Of a stretch of 64,000 nt of DNA, positions 27,238 through 35,384 are shown piece after piece. Below the pieces are notes generated by a model. It was given only the letters and a program-made list of their open reading frames with translations, ran no database searches and was not told the DNA's origin. The translations under genes and the position numbers were made by a program. Origin of the DNA: Stigmatella aurantiaca DW4/3-1 (GTDB lineage: Bacteria; Myxococcota; Myxococcia; Myxococcales; Myxococcaceae). The DNA is taken from positions 9,380,893 to 9,444,892 of the forward strand of contig NC_014623.1 in assembly GCF_000165485.1 (NCBI RefSeq), given 5' to 3'. Numbering within the stretch: position 1 is the stretch's first letter; each line of letters opens with the position of its first letter.

Positions 27238-28541
27238 GGGCCCTGCCGGAACTTAGTTGGCCGAATTCGGCTCTATTCGGTAGTTCCACTCGCCATGGAC
27301 GTCTGAGCGGACGAGGTGGAGCTTCTTCATTTCCGCCCGGGAGACGCGCAGGCCGGTGCTGTAGCGACGCTTGTCCAGGCGCGCCTTCACCTTCAGCCCC
27401 TTCCTTGTCGTCGTCGCGCCAATAAGCTGCACCACCGTCTCGTAGTCCTCCAGCGGGCGTCCTCGCCAGTTGATGCTGAGGTGGCTGAAGAGGCGGTGCT
27501 CCACCTTGTTCCACTTGCTGGTACCGGGAGGAAAGTGACACACGCTGATGGACAGTCCGGTGGCATCCGCCAACTTCTGCAATTGGGCCTTCCACACCCG
27601 GCTCTTGGCGCTGTTGCTGCCGCCCGAGTCCGCCATCACCAACAACTCCTTCGCCTCGGGATAGCACGCCTTTCCCAGCTTGCTCCACCAGGCAGCCATG
27701 CTGTTGACGGCGAAGACGGGCGTGTCGTGGTCCACGCCCACCGATACCCACGCGCTGTTGGTGCCCACGTCGTACACCCCGTACGGGATGACCTTTCCCT
27801 CCGCAGTGTCCGGGAAGTCGTGGGTAAGGGCCAGCACCGGCGCGCCCTTCGGCTGCCACTCCCGGCCCCCATTCTTGAATTCCCCCACCCACTCCTTCTT
27901 TTTCGTGTCCACCGAGATGACCGGCTGCCCGCGCTTCTGGAAGGCCTTCACCTCGGCATTGATGTGCTCGAACTGGGCATTCCTGTCCGAGTGCGACTCG
28001 CCCTCCAGCGTCTTGTGCACCGCTTGCAAGGAGTAGCCCAGTCCCCTCAGCAACTCTCCCACCTTCTGTCGTCTTGCCTTGTAGCCGAGCCGCTCCAGCT
28101 CGCCTGCGAGTTGCACCGTACTCTTGTGCGTCCAGCGCAGCGGCGACTCCGGGTCCCCTCGCGTCGCTGGATCCACCAGCGACTCCAACGCCTCCATGAG
28201 CCCCGGCTGGGCGGCCTCCGCACGCGGACGGCCTGCCCCGCGGCGGCGCACGCGCACCAACTCCTCCGGAGGCTTCTTTCCACGGGCTTGCTCCTGCCCA
28301 GCGCGCACCGTCATGCGCGAGAGGCCCGTCGCCCTCGCCACCACACTCACACCACCTCGCCCCAGAGCCAGCGCCTCGGCACCTGCCCAGTAGCGCCTCA
28401 CGCGCTCGTCCATGACGCTCCGGAGCGCCTCATACCGCTCCGCCACAGCCTGCTCTGCCTCCGCTGCTCTCATGCTCGGACAACACTCCTGGCTGCCTGC
28501 TCCATTCCTTTCAAGTGGCTAACTAATTTCCGGCAGGGCTC
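27238..28541 (-). mobile_element. ISAzo13-like insertion sequence
   Basis: Element of about 1.3 kb with imperfect inverted ends: GGGCCCTGCCGGAACTTAG at 27238 onwards and its counterpart GAGCCCTGCCGGAAATTAG on the opposite strand ending at 28541. One transposase gene fills it. AT-rich flanks (TTAATTT at left, AATT repeats at right) may be the target. Confidence 0.85.
27253..28473 (-). CDS. ISAzo13-family transposase
   Basis: Complete-looking transposase of 406 aa. The ISAzo13 signature is clear: QPVISVDTKKKEWVGEFKNG, GVYDVGTNSAWVSVGVDHDT, and SVCHFPPGTSKWNKVEHRLF (the acidic catalytic Glu). The N-terminal 90 residues contain the helix-turn-helix (VSVVARATGLSRMTVRAG). The frame is uninterrupted, so the element may be mobile. 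Confidence 0.93.
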   Translation of the reverse strand: MRAAEAEQAVAERYEALRSVMDERVRRYWAGAEALALGRGGVSVVARATGLSRMTVRAGQEQARGKKPPEELVRVRRRGAGRPRAEAAQPGLMEALESLVDPATRGDPESPLRWTHKSTVQLAGELERLGYKARRQKVGELLRGLGYSLQAVHKTLEGESHSDRNAQFEHINAEVKAFQKRGQPVISVDTKKKEWVGEFKNGGREWQPKGAPVLALTHDFPDTAEGKVIPYGVYDVGTNSAWVSVGVDHDTPVFAVNSMAAWWSKLGKACYPEAKELLVMADSGGSNSAKSRVWKAQLQKLADATGLSISVCHFPPGTSKWNKVEHRLFSHLSINWRGRPLEDYETVVQLIGATTTRKGLKVKARLDKRRYSTGLRVSRAEMKKLHLVRSDVHGEWNYRIEPNSAN

Positions 28542-28570
28542 AATTAATTAATTAATTAATTTAATTTAGA

Positions 28571-28631
28571 GTTTTGCTTCCGCCTTGAGGCGGGTTCGAT
28601 TCCCGCAGCTTCCTCACAGGGCAACCCGCCG
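28571..28631 (+). repeat. tRNA-3'-end-like repeat, copy A
   Basis: A 61-bp sequence beginning GTTTTGCTTCCGCCTTGA and ending GCAACCCGCCG. In its centre is a T-arm-like CGGGTTCGATTCCCG followed by acceptor-like GCTTCC. A copy about 80% identical lies at 31034-31094, and an inverted related core at 43206-43235. Interpreted as attachment-site relics. Confidence 0.6.
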
Positions 28632-28744
28632 ATCCTAAGCGACTCTCCCTCCGAGAAAGGGGCGGGGCTTACATTTCGGGACCCAATCGATTCTTGCTGG
28701 ACCCGATTTGTACCAAGTCCGAAGCCCATAGAGGGATGGGGGCC

Positions 28745-28830
28745 CAGTGGAGAGGGAGAGTGATGCTCCCGGCCTGTGGACAGGCCACGCAGCCCCCTTG
28801 GGGTACACTCCTGCCCAGGCTGCGCTCCCA
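28745..28830 (+). repeat. dispersed repeat, diverged copy 1
   Basis: Shares with the better copies (31104, 35095, 36342) the order GCAGCCCC, then GCCCAGGC. It is the most diverged copy and it follows tRNA-like repeat A, as copy 2 follows repeat B. Confidence 0.4.
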
Positions 28831-28855
28831 GGTGGCGTAGCCGGCGCATGGATGC

Positions 28856-29541
28856 TTGCTGGGGGAGTACGCACCGTGGCAGCGTCAAGCGATGCTCCGC
28901 CGCCCTCCCTCTTCCGCGCGTGCCACATGGACGCTTCAGAGGCTCATAGCGCTGAGCCTTATCATCTTCCTCGGCTCATGTAGTACTCCCTCGCATGTAG
29001 GGACTGGCCCGTCAGTCCCACAAGATCTATCCAGATACGCACTGGTCATCGAAGAGACGGCAGATGACCAGGTGATCCATTCCTGGGTCCCTGCCAGCAC
29101 CTTCGACCTGTCGCGGTATGCGTACCGCCCCAGTGCTGGAGGTGCCGAGCGAAGGATCGTCCACGCATCCTTCAGCCGAGACTGCGAGGAAGAGCGCGAT
29201 CAATGTGAAGAGATGTGCAAGGCGAGTCTCAAAGGCCGCAATTGGTCTCATGCATGCGCGAGCTCAAAAGCCGCAGGCGGTGCAGGCCTGCCTATCTGGA
29301 TTGCAGCCGGCTTCGTGAGCAAGCCGATGCTGTGAAGTTCCCAGTCACTGACAAAGCAGTGGATTGGCTCAAGCGGCATCGCGAGGAGATCTTGCTGGGG
29401 ACGGTCATCGTCATCGCAGGGGTAGCCTTCACCGTGGTCATCGTTGGCAGCGCAGGCACTGCCCTGGTTCTTGTGCCGGCCGTGCTTCTCGTCTCCTCCG
29501 AGGCTCCTCCCATGCCCTACGCCGTAGAGGAAGAGCCGTGA
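28856..29541 (+). pseudogene. frameshifted myxobacterial lipoprotein, toxin-carrier-like
   Basis: The first frame encodes a signal with lipobox (LIALSLIIFLGSCSTPS), then a beta-rich region and a Cys motif (CEEERDQCEEMCKASLKGRN). Near 29270 the sensible reading moves to another frame: RRCRPAYLDCSRLREQADAV, VDWLKRHREEIL and a strongly hydrophobic segment (GTVIVIAGVAFTVVIVGSAG), ending EEEP. One inserted or lost base would join them into about 225 aa. The stop at 29541 overlaps the GTG of the next gene. The layout (lipoprotein, Cys-rich region, hydrophobic hairpin, coupled small gene) is that of polymorphic toxin carriers, but no C-terminal toxin domain is left. Confidence 0.6.
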
Positions 29542-30311
29542 CGACACTCTCTGATCTGGCGGCTGCTCATGAATTCATCGGAATCCGGTGGAGCAGCGGC
29601 CCTTCACCCGATGAAAAGCGGACCCTCGAGCTGGCGCGAGACATCCTGGACTTCATTTTTGCCACTGGGCAGAGCTACCGCTTCGAGGATTTTTCGCATC
29701 AACTCCAGGAGGGCGTTGAACCTCCCCCGCAGGGCCTGACAGGATTGAGTCTCCGCTTGAAGAGCGCAGAGCGTTTTTTCGAGAGACTCCTCCAGCCACC
29801 AACAACCGCTGGCGAGGCCGCTCGAATCCATGCCATCCTTGAAGCCATCCGCTTCGTTGCTGCAACCCACCAGTACGAAGCCTTGGATGTGTACTTGAAG
29901 CATGTGGAGTCCCATGGCCCCCCTTTCGTAGTGGCCTCTTTCGAGACGCCAGGCGAGGCAGAGTCCTGGCTCCAAAACCACCCGCATCCACCCGAGCCCG
30001 CCAGGATTTTGATTGGGAATCGCTCTCACGACGTGGTTCATGATCGGGAGACGAACATCCGCCGTCTGCCACGGAACCGCGACATCCATGACTATCTCGC
30101 GGAGCTCAAGCAGGTGGAGCCGCCCGTGGCCATCGCATCCTTCGCCACACGTGAGGAGGCAACAACCTGGCTCTGGGAGCAGCCTGAGCCCGCTACGCAC
30201 GCGTGGGTGTCCATCGCAGGCGAGCTCTATCTCGCGGCGTATTACCCCAACATCGGCCATCGAGCCCTCTACCCACTCTCCATGATCGAGGACGCTGACG
30301 CCTCGGCGTAA
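29538..30311 (+). CDS. cytosolic partner protein with two repeated domains, possible immunity protein
   Basis: Start is the GTG at 29538, whose last two bases begin the upstream TGA stop (GTGA overlap), so translation is coupled. The 257-aa protein has a helical N-terminal half (SPDEKRTLELARDILDFIFA) and two C-terminal repeats of about 60 aa: PFVVASFETPGEAESWL and PVAIASFATREEATTWLWEQ. No signal peptide or catalytic motif. Position directly behind a lipoprotein gene suggests an immunity or chaperone role, which is inference. Confidence 0.6.
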   Translation: MTTLSDLAAAHEFIGIRWSSGPSPDEKRTLELARDILDFIFATGQSYRFEDFSHQLQEGVEPPPQGLTGLSLRLKSAERFFERLLQPPTTAGEAARIHAILEAIRFVAATHQYEALDVYLKHVESHGPPFVVASFETPGEAESWLQNHPHPPEPARILIGNRSHDVVHDRETNIRRLPRNRDIHDYLAELKQVEPPVAIASFATREEATTWLWEQPEPATHAWVSIAGELYLAAYYPNIGHRALYPLSMIEDADASA

Positions 30312-30435
30312 GAGCCAGAGGCTTCAGCTCAACCCGTGCGCCGCGAAGCCAAGAGGACTGACAGGCGCTCAGTGGTAGCGTGAAAGCAGGCATGGCCTTG
30401 GCAAACGACATTATCGACTGGGAGGTGTGCCGATA

Positions 30436-30786
30436 ATGTCCCGCGTCAAGCAGCAACTCTCCAGGCCGCCATACGTCACCGTGCGCCAGCTTGAGCAGTT
30501 GGCGGCGCTGCTTGCATCCCGCTCAGACGACCTTCAAACGAAGGACGTAGACCTTGAGACGTCGGAGGAGGGGCTCGTGTTCGTTGTCGAGAAGCCTGGG
30601 AAATGGACAGGCGGCAAGCTGCTGGAACGTCGGAGCGAAGTCGTCGGAAGGCGTCTCACCATGAGAGGTCTTCGGCCCACCGGTCATCAGAAGCTAGAGC
30701 AGTTCGCAACGCAGTTTGGAGGCTGTTACGTCGTGCAGAAGAATTGCCGAAGGAACCGCTTCAACTACATCTCGTTCGATGGATAG
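30436..30786 (+). CDS. hypothetical protein (116 aa)
   Basis: Start at 30436 is set by GGAGGTG at 30421-30427. The protein is small and basic at its C-terminus (KNCRRNRFNYISFDG), with an alternating beta pattern (LVFVVEKPGKWTGGKLLERR). It follows the partner gene by 124 bp in the same direction. I do not recognise it. Confidence 0.45.
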   Translation: MSRVKQQLSRPPYVTVRQLEQLAALLASRSDDLQTKDVDLETSEEGLVFVVEKPGKWTGGKLLERRSEVVGRRLTMRGLRPTGHQKLEQFATQFGGCYVVQKNCRRNRFNYISFDG

Positions 30787-31033
30787 CTGGTCACCCGGCC
30801 AAGCTTGAGTCAGCCGGGCCGCGGCCACCGAGTTGTCGCCGCTCCTGGAGGGCTGCGCGCTTGCGGGGGTGGAAGCTGTCGCCTCCGGTGAGCCAGTGAG
30901 GAGCGATGGGTGCTGCATGTGCCCCCAGTGTGACCCTCCAGCGGGGAATTGAACGGGACGCGACGGGACGCAGCGGGGGAGCAAACCGGTGTGAGATCAA
31001 GGCGTTAGCCGGTAACAGCGCGACCTGCTTGGG

Positions 31034-31094
31034 GTTTTGCTCTCGCCTTGATGCGGATTCGAAAGCCGCCGCTTCCACACAGAGCAACCCGCCG
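31034..31094 (+). repeat. tRNA-3'-end-like repeat, copy B
   Basis: About 80% identical to copy A at 28571. Core GCGGATTCGAAAGCCGC followed by CGCTTCCAC; the same core is found inverted at 43206-43235. It is followed immediately by dispersed repeat copy 2. Confidence 0.6.
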
Positions 31095-31103
31095 CTTTGA
31101 GCC

Positions 31104-31254
31104 GAGTTGAGGGCGAGGATGGGAGCGGAGGGGCGGAGGAGGGCGGCGGACAGGGGCCGACGGAGCAGTGAGCCCGTGAGGAGGAGAGGCGGCGCAGCCC
31201 CTTGAGGTCCACGCCAGCCCAGGCCGCCGTTGAAGGGGGTGCGCGGAGCGGTAG
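31104..31254 (+). repeat. dispersed repeat, copy 2
   Basis: About 150 bp from GAGTTGAGGGCGAGGATGGG to GGTAGGGGGATTGGG. It matches 35095-35232 and 36342-36440. On its right it runs into an IS91-like transposase remnant, which suggests the repeat is the terminal region of that element type. Confidence 0.7.
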
Positions 31255-31530
31255 GGGGATTGGGAGGGAGCCGTCCGATACGCCAGCACCCTCAGCGGGC
31301 CTCCACACCTGCCGCAGGCGACCCCTTCGAGCGCGAAGCGCCTGCGCAGCAGCCCCGGCCCCATCCCGTCGCGCCGTGCGCTCCTGCTTCGTTTCCGCCT
31401 TCGCTGCTGCCTGGGGCGGTGCGCTCGCCTCTTGTCCTTTCGGTTCTGCCTCCGCCATGGGGAGCGGCGCCCAGCTACGCCCTGACAGCGTCTCCGAGCG
31501 GATTTCCTGCATCATTTTTGGCCGCGCCGG
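31255..31530 (-). pseudogene. IS91-like transposase C-terminal remnant
   Basis: On the minus strand GLLRRRFALEGVACGRCGG and LRVLAYRTAP match the C-terminal zinc-knuckle region of IS91-family (Y2) transposases (usual form LLRRTFALDVLACPRCGG.LRVLA). A second frame just upstream (MMQEIRSETLSGRSWAPL) is also coding-like, so the gene is truncated and frameshifted. Confidence 0.6.
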
Positions 31531-31586
31531 CTCCCCTTCTTCAGGTCCTGGGAGTTCCTTTCCCGGACCCGTGCAAGGAGCTGGAC

Positions 31587-32126
31587 ATGCAAACCCATCA
31601 AACAGTTCTCGCGCTACTGTCCGTGGCGGTGCTGGCGGCTGGCTGTGGTGGAGACGAACTTCCCGTGAATGCGCAGTCCCATGCCGCCCCCCGGGGGGAG
31701 GTTGAACAAGCGCCTTCGTCCGTGGAAGCGCTCGCCTGCACCTGGAACGGGGTCTCGCCAGAGCTGTCCGCAATCTCCGGCGGGCCGTATCAGAACTGCC
31801 AAGGGGGCACGATTCCACGAACCGAATACCAGTCCGGCACCCAGCCTTGGAGTGGGTGCTGCGGCAGTCTCCAGCGGACGTGCGCGGTCACTGGCTATTC
31901 GACCCTGAATACAATGACCTGCACGGATAAGACATGCACCTCGGGCGGGGTCTCCCCACAACTCGCAGCGATTCCCGGGGGGCCCTACCAGAACTGTCAA
32001 GGCGGGATCATGCCGCGGGTCGAGTACCAGTCCAATACCCATGCCTGGAGTGGGTGCTGCGGCGATCTCCAGCGGACGTGCGCGGTCACTGGCTATTCGA
32101 CCCTGAATACAATGATCTGCATGTGA
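31587..32126 (+). CDS. lipoprotein with two tandem Cys-rich repeats
   Basis: Start at 31587 follows AAGGAG at 31575-31580. The 179-aa protein has a signal with lipobox (LLSVAVLAAGCGGDE, Cys about residue 19) and two repeats of about 55 residues: GVSPELSAISGGPYQNCQGG and GVSPQLAAIPGGPYQNCQGG, each followed by WSGCCGxLQRTCAVTGYSTL. Each repeat has five or six Cys and should form a small disulfide-bonded domain. The repeats are nearly identical in DNA, so the duplication is recent. Function unknown; exposed at the surface or in the periplasm. Confidence 0.75.
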   Translation: MQTHQTVLALLSVAVLAAGCGGDELPVNAQSHAAPRGEVEQAPSSVEALACTWNGVSPELSAISGGPYQNCQGGTIPRTEYQSGTQPWSGCCGSLQRTCAVTGYSTLNTMTCTDKTCTSGGVSPQLAAIPGGPYQNCQGGIMPRVEYQSNTHAWSGCCGDLQRTCAVTGYSTLNTMICM

Positions 32127-32249
32127 TTTGAAACACCGCGCCCCAGGCGCTGTCTCAAAGCGGTCTCCCAGGTTGTGCTCGGCAGAGTAGACCTGGGAGC
32201 ACCTGCCAGACTAGCAGGCTGCTGAAAAAGTAAGAGCTGAAGCGCTGGG

Positions 32250-32560
32250 GCTCTGCCGGGCACGCCATTTTCCCTGGCTACTTCTCCAACCACTACGCGG
32301 CGGACAACCCGGCCCGGTGCTCAAGGCGTTCATCGAGAAGTACCAGAAGGCCTACGGCTCCGTTCCGGACACCGTGGCGGCGCTGGCCTACGACGCGACC
32401 CTGGTGGCGGTGGATGCGATGAAGCGGGCGCCGGACACGTCGGCGCGGCGCTGCGGGATGCCATCGCCGCGACGAAGGACTTCCCGGGCGTGGCCGGCAA
32501 GATCACCATCAACGCCCAGCGCGATGCGGAGAAACGTGGCGCCGTAGTCTGGGCTCTGGG
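32250..32560 (+). pseudogene. LivK-type ABC substrate-binding protein remnant
   Basis: Fragments read FSNHYAADNPA, then in another frame LKAFIEKYQKAYGSVPDTVA and LAYDATLVAVDAMKRAPD, then LRDAIAATKDFPGVAGKITI. These match the C-terminal third of branched-chain amino-acid binding proteins. At least two frame changes and no start, so it is debris. Confidence 0.65.
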
Positions 32561-32600
32561 CGGACCGCACGCGGGCACATGAATTGAAAGGACCGCGTGC

Positions 32601-32880
32601 ATGTCCGCTCCTCCCCCTCCGCATCCGAAGCTGAATGCCAGGGCGTTCCGGCGCGATTGGCTGCGCTGGGCCCTGACCTGTCTGGGCCTGGTCCTGGGTT
32701 TGAATTTGCTGGCCGCGAGCTGCGGGCTCCTGGCCACAACAGCTTCCACGTGACCCTTGGGGCCATCCTTACGGGGATGAGCTGCGCGGCGAGGGCCCGG
32801 TGGTGTGGAGCCTGGGGGCCGATGGCCGCCCAGGCGGAGAGGGCACGGACTCGGATCTCTTTGACGCACAGCAGAAGTAA
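32601..32880 (+). pseudogene. GspG-like protein remnant
   Basis: Starts MSAPPPPHPKLNARAFRRDW with a membrane helix (ALTCLGLVLGLNLLAASCG), stops at about 32753, and then in another frame gives DPWGHPYGDELRGEGPVVWS and LGADGRPGGEGTDSD, the calcium-binding C-terminus typical of GspG major pseudopilins. It looks like an internally deleted, frameshifted relative of a pilin-like gene. Confidence 0.55.
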
Positions 32881-32969
32881 CGTTTCGATGGTTTTTTACA
32901 TCTTCCCTGGATTGCAATTAGTACGCCTTTCCCTATGCTCGCGGCCTCCTTATCGCCTTGGAGGTAGCC

Positions 32970-34997
32970 TTGCTTCGGACGTATGCCTTGTGCTTCTTCG
33001 CGTCGGGCCTTCTGGCCTGTTCGGACGTCCCGTTCCCACAAAGTCCCGAGGACGCGGAGTTTGATGAGCTGGGGCCGCGCGCGAATACCCAAACGCTCGC
33101 CTCCGCCATCGTCACGGAGGGGTCGAGCCGCCCCCGCCGCCGCCACGAAAACGACCAGGACTTCTCCAAGTACAATCCCTTCTACTGGGAAGGCCGCCAG
33201 TCCACCTTCAAGGTGGAGGACTTCACGCCCACCGGCGAGAAGCGCATCAAGTTCACCCTCACCACCGAGTGGCCGCAGGACTACATCCCCACCCGCGGCC
33301 CCGACTTCTCCGCCATCTACATCGGCAACCCCAGCGCGCCCTCCGAGACGGACCGCAGCAAGTTCGCGCTCAACATCCGCATGACCCATGTGCGGGATGC
33401 CCGCGTCTTCGAGGCCACCCTGGGCCCCGGCGAGTTCGCGGCGTTCGCCAGCCAGATGCAACCGGGGCAGATCCTCACCTTCGAGTTCCGCTTCTTCATG
33501 AGCGAGAGCTTCAGCGGGTGGGCAACGCAAAAGGCCAAGAACCCGCACAACATCTCGGCCTACTACTCGGAATTCCTCCGGATCCGCATCGGCCAGGGGG
33601 GCCTCTTCATCGATGACCCGCTCACGCCCAACGGAGTTCCCGCGGCCCAGCGTTCCGCCGGTGGCTGGACGACGACGCCCACCACCCGCGTGGAGCCCTG
33701 GCGGGCGCTCCAGCAACAAGCGAACAACATGCTGCCCTCGAACTCGCAACAGTTCATGACGGGCCGCACCTGGTTCCACACCGATTTTGTCTCGGGCGAG
33801 CACGCGACCGACGAGGCGGATGACAAGCCCACCATCTTCTTCGATGCGGACCGCGTGAGCCGCAGCAACCACGCGTCGAGCGCCTACAACGTCCGGAGCT
33901 GCAGCGCCTGCCACATCAACAACGGCACGAGCCTGCTTCCCGCCACCAATACGCCCGTCCACCTCACCGTCGCCCGGACCTTCGACACCCGTAACGGCGC
34001 TGCTCACGCAGTCTTTGGCAGGCAGCTCCAGACCCAGGGCGCCCACTCCGAGGGCACCCTCACCGTCGCCTCGTATGAGACCCGCGTGGAGCGCCTGAAC
34101 GACGGGACCGAGGTGGTGCTGAAGAAGCCGCGCTTCGCCGTGAACTCCTCCCTCTCCCAGACCAACCTGGGCCTTTCCCCTCGCCGTCCCCAGGCGATGA
34201 TCGGGCTCGGCCTGCTCGCAGCCGTTCCCGAGGCGACCCTCAAGCAGTTCGCGCAGCAGAACGGCGGCACCTACCGGACCCTCGACGGGAAGATGGGCCG
34301 CTTCGGCTGGAAGGCCGATCAGGCGACCCTCACCCACCAGATCCAGGCCGCGCTCAACAATGACCTGGGCGTTCTCAGCTCGCGCTTCCCGACGAACGAC
34401 TGCGGCGGGCGCTGCACGGCCGGCAAGGGCCCGCTGTCCGCTCAGGCCATCGCGGACATGGAAGCGTACCTCTCGCTGCTCGGCGTTCCTCCGCGCATGT
34501 ACCCCACGAGCGCGTCCGGAACGAAGGGCCCGGAGGTGGTCAAGGGCGAGGCCGTGTTCGACCGGCTCGGCTGTCAGCGCTGCCACGTGAAGAGCATGGT
34601 CACCGGAACCGCGCCGTTCCCCGAACTGGCGCAGCAGACCATCCAGCCGTTCACGGATCTGCTGCTGCATGACATGGGCACGGGGCTCTCGGATGGGTCG
34701 CCGGACGGCTTTGGCCAGAAGTGGCGGACCCCCGCGCTCTGGGGCATGAAGAACGTGAAGCACGCGACGGACTCGCGCGTCCGGGAGTTCCCGCCCGGCA
34801 ACATCAACCTGCTCTGGCAGAACGCTCACGCCGCGGCGGATCAAAACCGCATCCAGTTCCTGCACGATGGGCGCGCCGAGAGCCTGGCCGAGGCCATCCT
34901 CTGGCACGGCGGGGAGGCGCAGTCCGCGGTGAACCTCTACAAGGGCCTGTCCCTGGCCGACCGCAAGGCGCTCGAAGCGTATCTCTGGGATCTCTGA
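32970..34997 (+). CDS. di-haem oxidoreductase (DUF1111/DHOR family) lipoprotein
   Basis: Exported c-type cytochrome of 675 aa. The start is the TTG at 32970: GGAGG at 32960-32964 is correctly spaced, whereas the in-frame TTG at 32958 would overlap it. The signal ends in a lipobox (FFASGLLACSD). Haem-binding motifs are CSACH (C311) and CQRCH (C535), typical of the di-haem 'thiol oxidoreductase' family; the C-terminal LLLHDMGTGLSDGSPDG is the family's conserved loop. Residues about 50-200 form an extra beta-rich N-terminal domain. Likely a periplasmic or outer-membrane peroxidase-like enzyme. Followed by a strong hairpin. It is the largest intact gene in the region. Confidence 0.85.
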   Translation: MLRTYALCFFASGLLACSDVPFPQSPEDAEFDELGPRANTQTLASAIVTEGSSRPRRRHENDQDFSKYNPFYWEGRQSTFKVEDFTPTGEKRIKFTLTTEWPQDYIPTRGPDFSAIYIGNPSAPSETDRSKFALNIRMTHVRDARVFEATLGPGEFAAFASQMQPGQILTFEFRFFMSESFSGWATQKAKNPHNISAYYSEFLRIRIGQGGLFIDDPLTPNGVPAAQRSAGGWTTTPTTRVEPWRALQQQANNMLPSNSQQFMTGRTWFHTDFVSGEHATDEADDKPTIFFDADRVSRSNHASSAYNVRSCSACHINNGTSLLPATNTPVHLTVARTFDTRNGAAHAVFGRQLQTQGAHSEGTLTVASYETRVERLNDGTEVVLKKPRFAVNSSLSQTNLGLSPRRPQAMIGLGLLAAVPEATLKQFAQQNGGTYRTLDGKMGRFGWKADQATLTHQIQAALNNDLGVLSSRFPTNDCGGRCTAGKGPLSAQAIADMEAYLSLLGVPPRMYPTSASGTKGPEVVKGEAVFDRLGCQRCHVKSMVTGTAPFPELAQQTIQPFTDLLLHDMGTGLSDGSPDGFGQKWRTPALWGMKNVKHATDSRVREFPPGNINLLWQNAHAAADQNRIQFLHDGRAESLAEAILWHGGEAQSAVNLYKGLSLADRKALEAYLWDL

Positions 34998-35013
34998 TTC
35001 CAGACGGTGGCAT

Positions 35014-35033
35014 CCCCGGGCCTCTTCCCGGGG
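35014..35033 (+). terminator. hairpin after di-haem oxidoreductase gene
   Basis: CCCCGGG at 35014-35020 pairs with CCCGGGG at 35027-35033, loop 6 nt, 17 bp past the stop. No U-tract. Confidence 0.5.
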
Positions 35034-35094
35034 GTCCCCCCCTGCCCTTCAGGCGGAGAACGGGCTCACGTAGGGCGTCACGGCGAGCGTCGAC

Positions 35095-35232
35095 ACATAG
35101 GCGGAGGGGCGGAGGAGGGGCGCGGCCAGGGGCTGACGGATCAGTGAGCCCGTGCGGAGAAGAGGCGGCGCAGCCCCATGAGGTCCACGCCAGCCCAGGC
35201 CGCCGTTGAAGGGGGTGCGAGGAGCGGTAGGG
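35095..35232 (+). repeat. dispersed repeat, copy 3
   Basis: Matches copy 2 from GGAGGGGCGGAGGA to GGTAGGGGATTGGG. Its right border at about 35232 is exactly where a phosphatase coding sequence is cut, so this border behaves like a transposon end. Confidence 0.7.
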
Positions 35233-35326
35233 GATTGGGCCTGTGGGCAGAATGGAAGTCCTGGTTGATCTTCTTTCGGCCCTTGCCGGAATGCTGGCCG
35301 ATCGAGACCTTCAGGCCGCTTGCCAT
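35233..35326 (-). pseudogene. truncated PP2C-type phosphatase/kinase, 5' end only
   Basis: Minus strand from the ATG at 35326: MASGLKVSIGQHSGKGRKKI then NQDFHSAHRPN. This is the start of PP2C phosphatases fused to Ser/Thr kinases, found behind formate/nitrite transporter genes in betaproteobacterial nitrate-assimilation clusters. It is 58 bp downstream of the transporter on the same strand and is cut after about 31 codons by dispersed repeat copy 3. Confidence 0.65.
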
Positions 35327-35384
35327 CGCATGCGAACCCAGCCTGCGAGCAGCCCGGCGCCGCTTTTCGCCGCAAGGCGCGGGT

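Noticed and set aside
28542-28566. Run of AATT repeats, considered as an origin or promoter element
   Set aside because: Short, low complexity, directly at the end of an insertion sequence; most likely target-site sequence.
32769-34907. 712-codon open frame on the minus strand
   Set aside because: Antisense to the di-haem oxidoreductase gene with its two CxxCH motifs.
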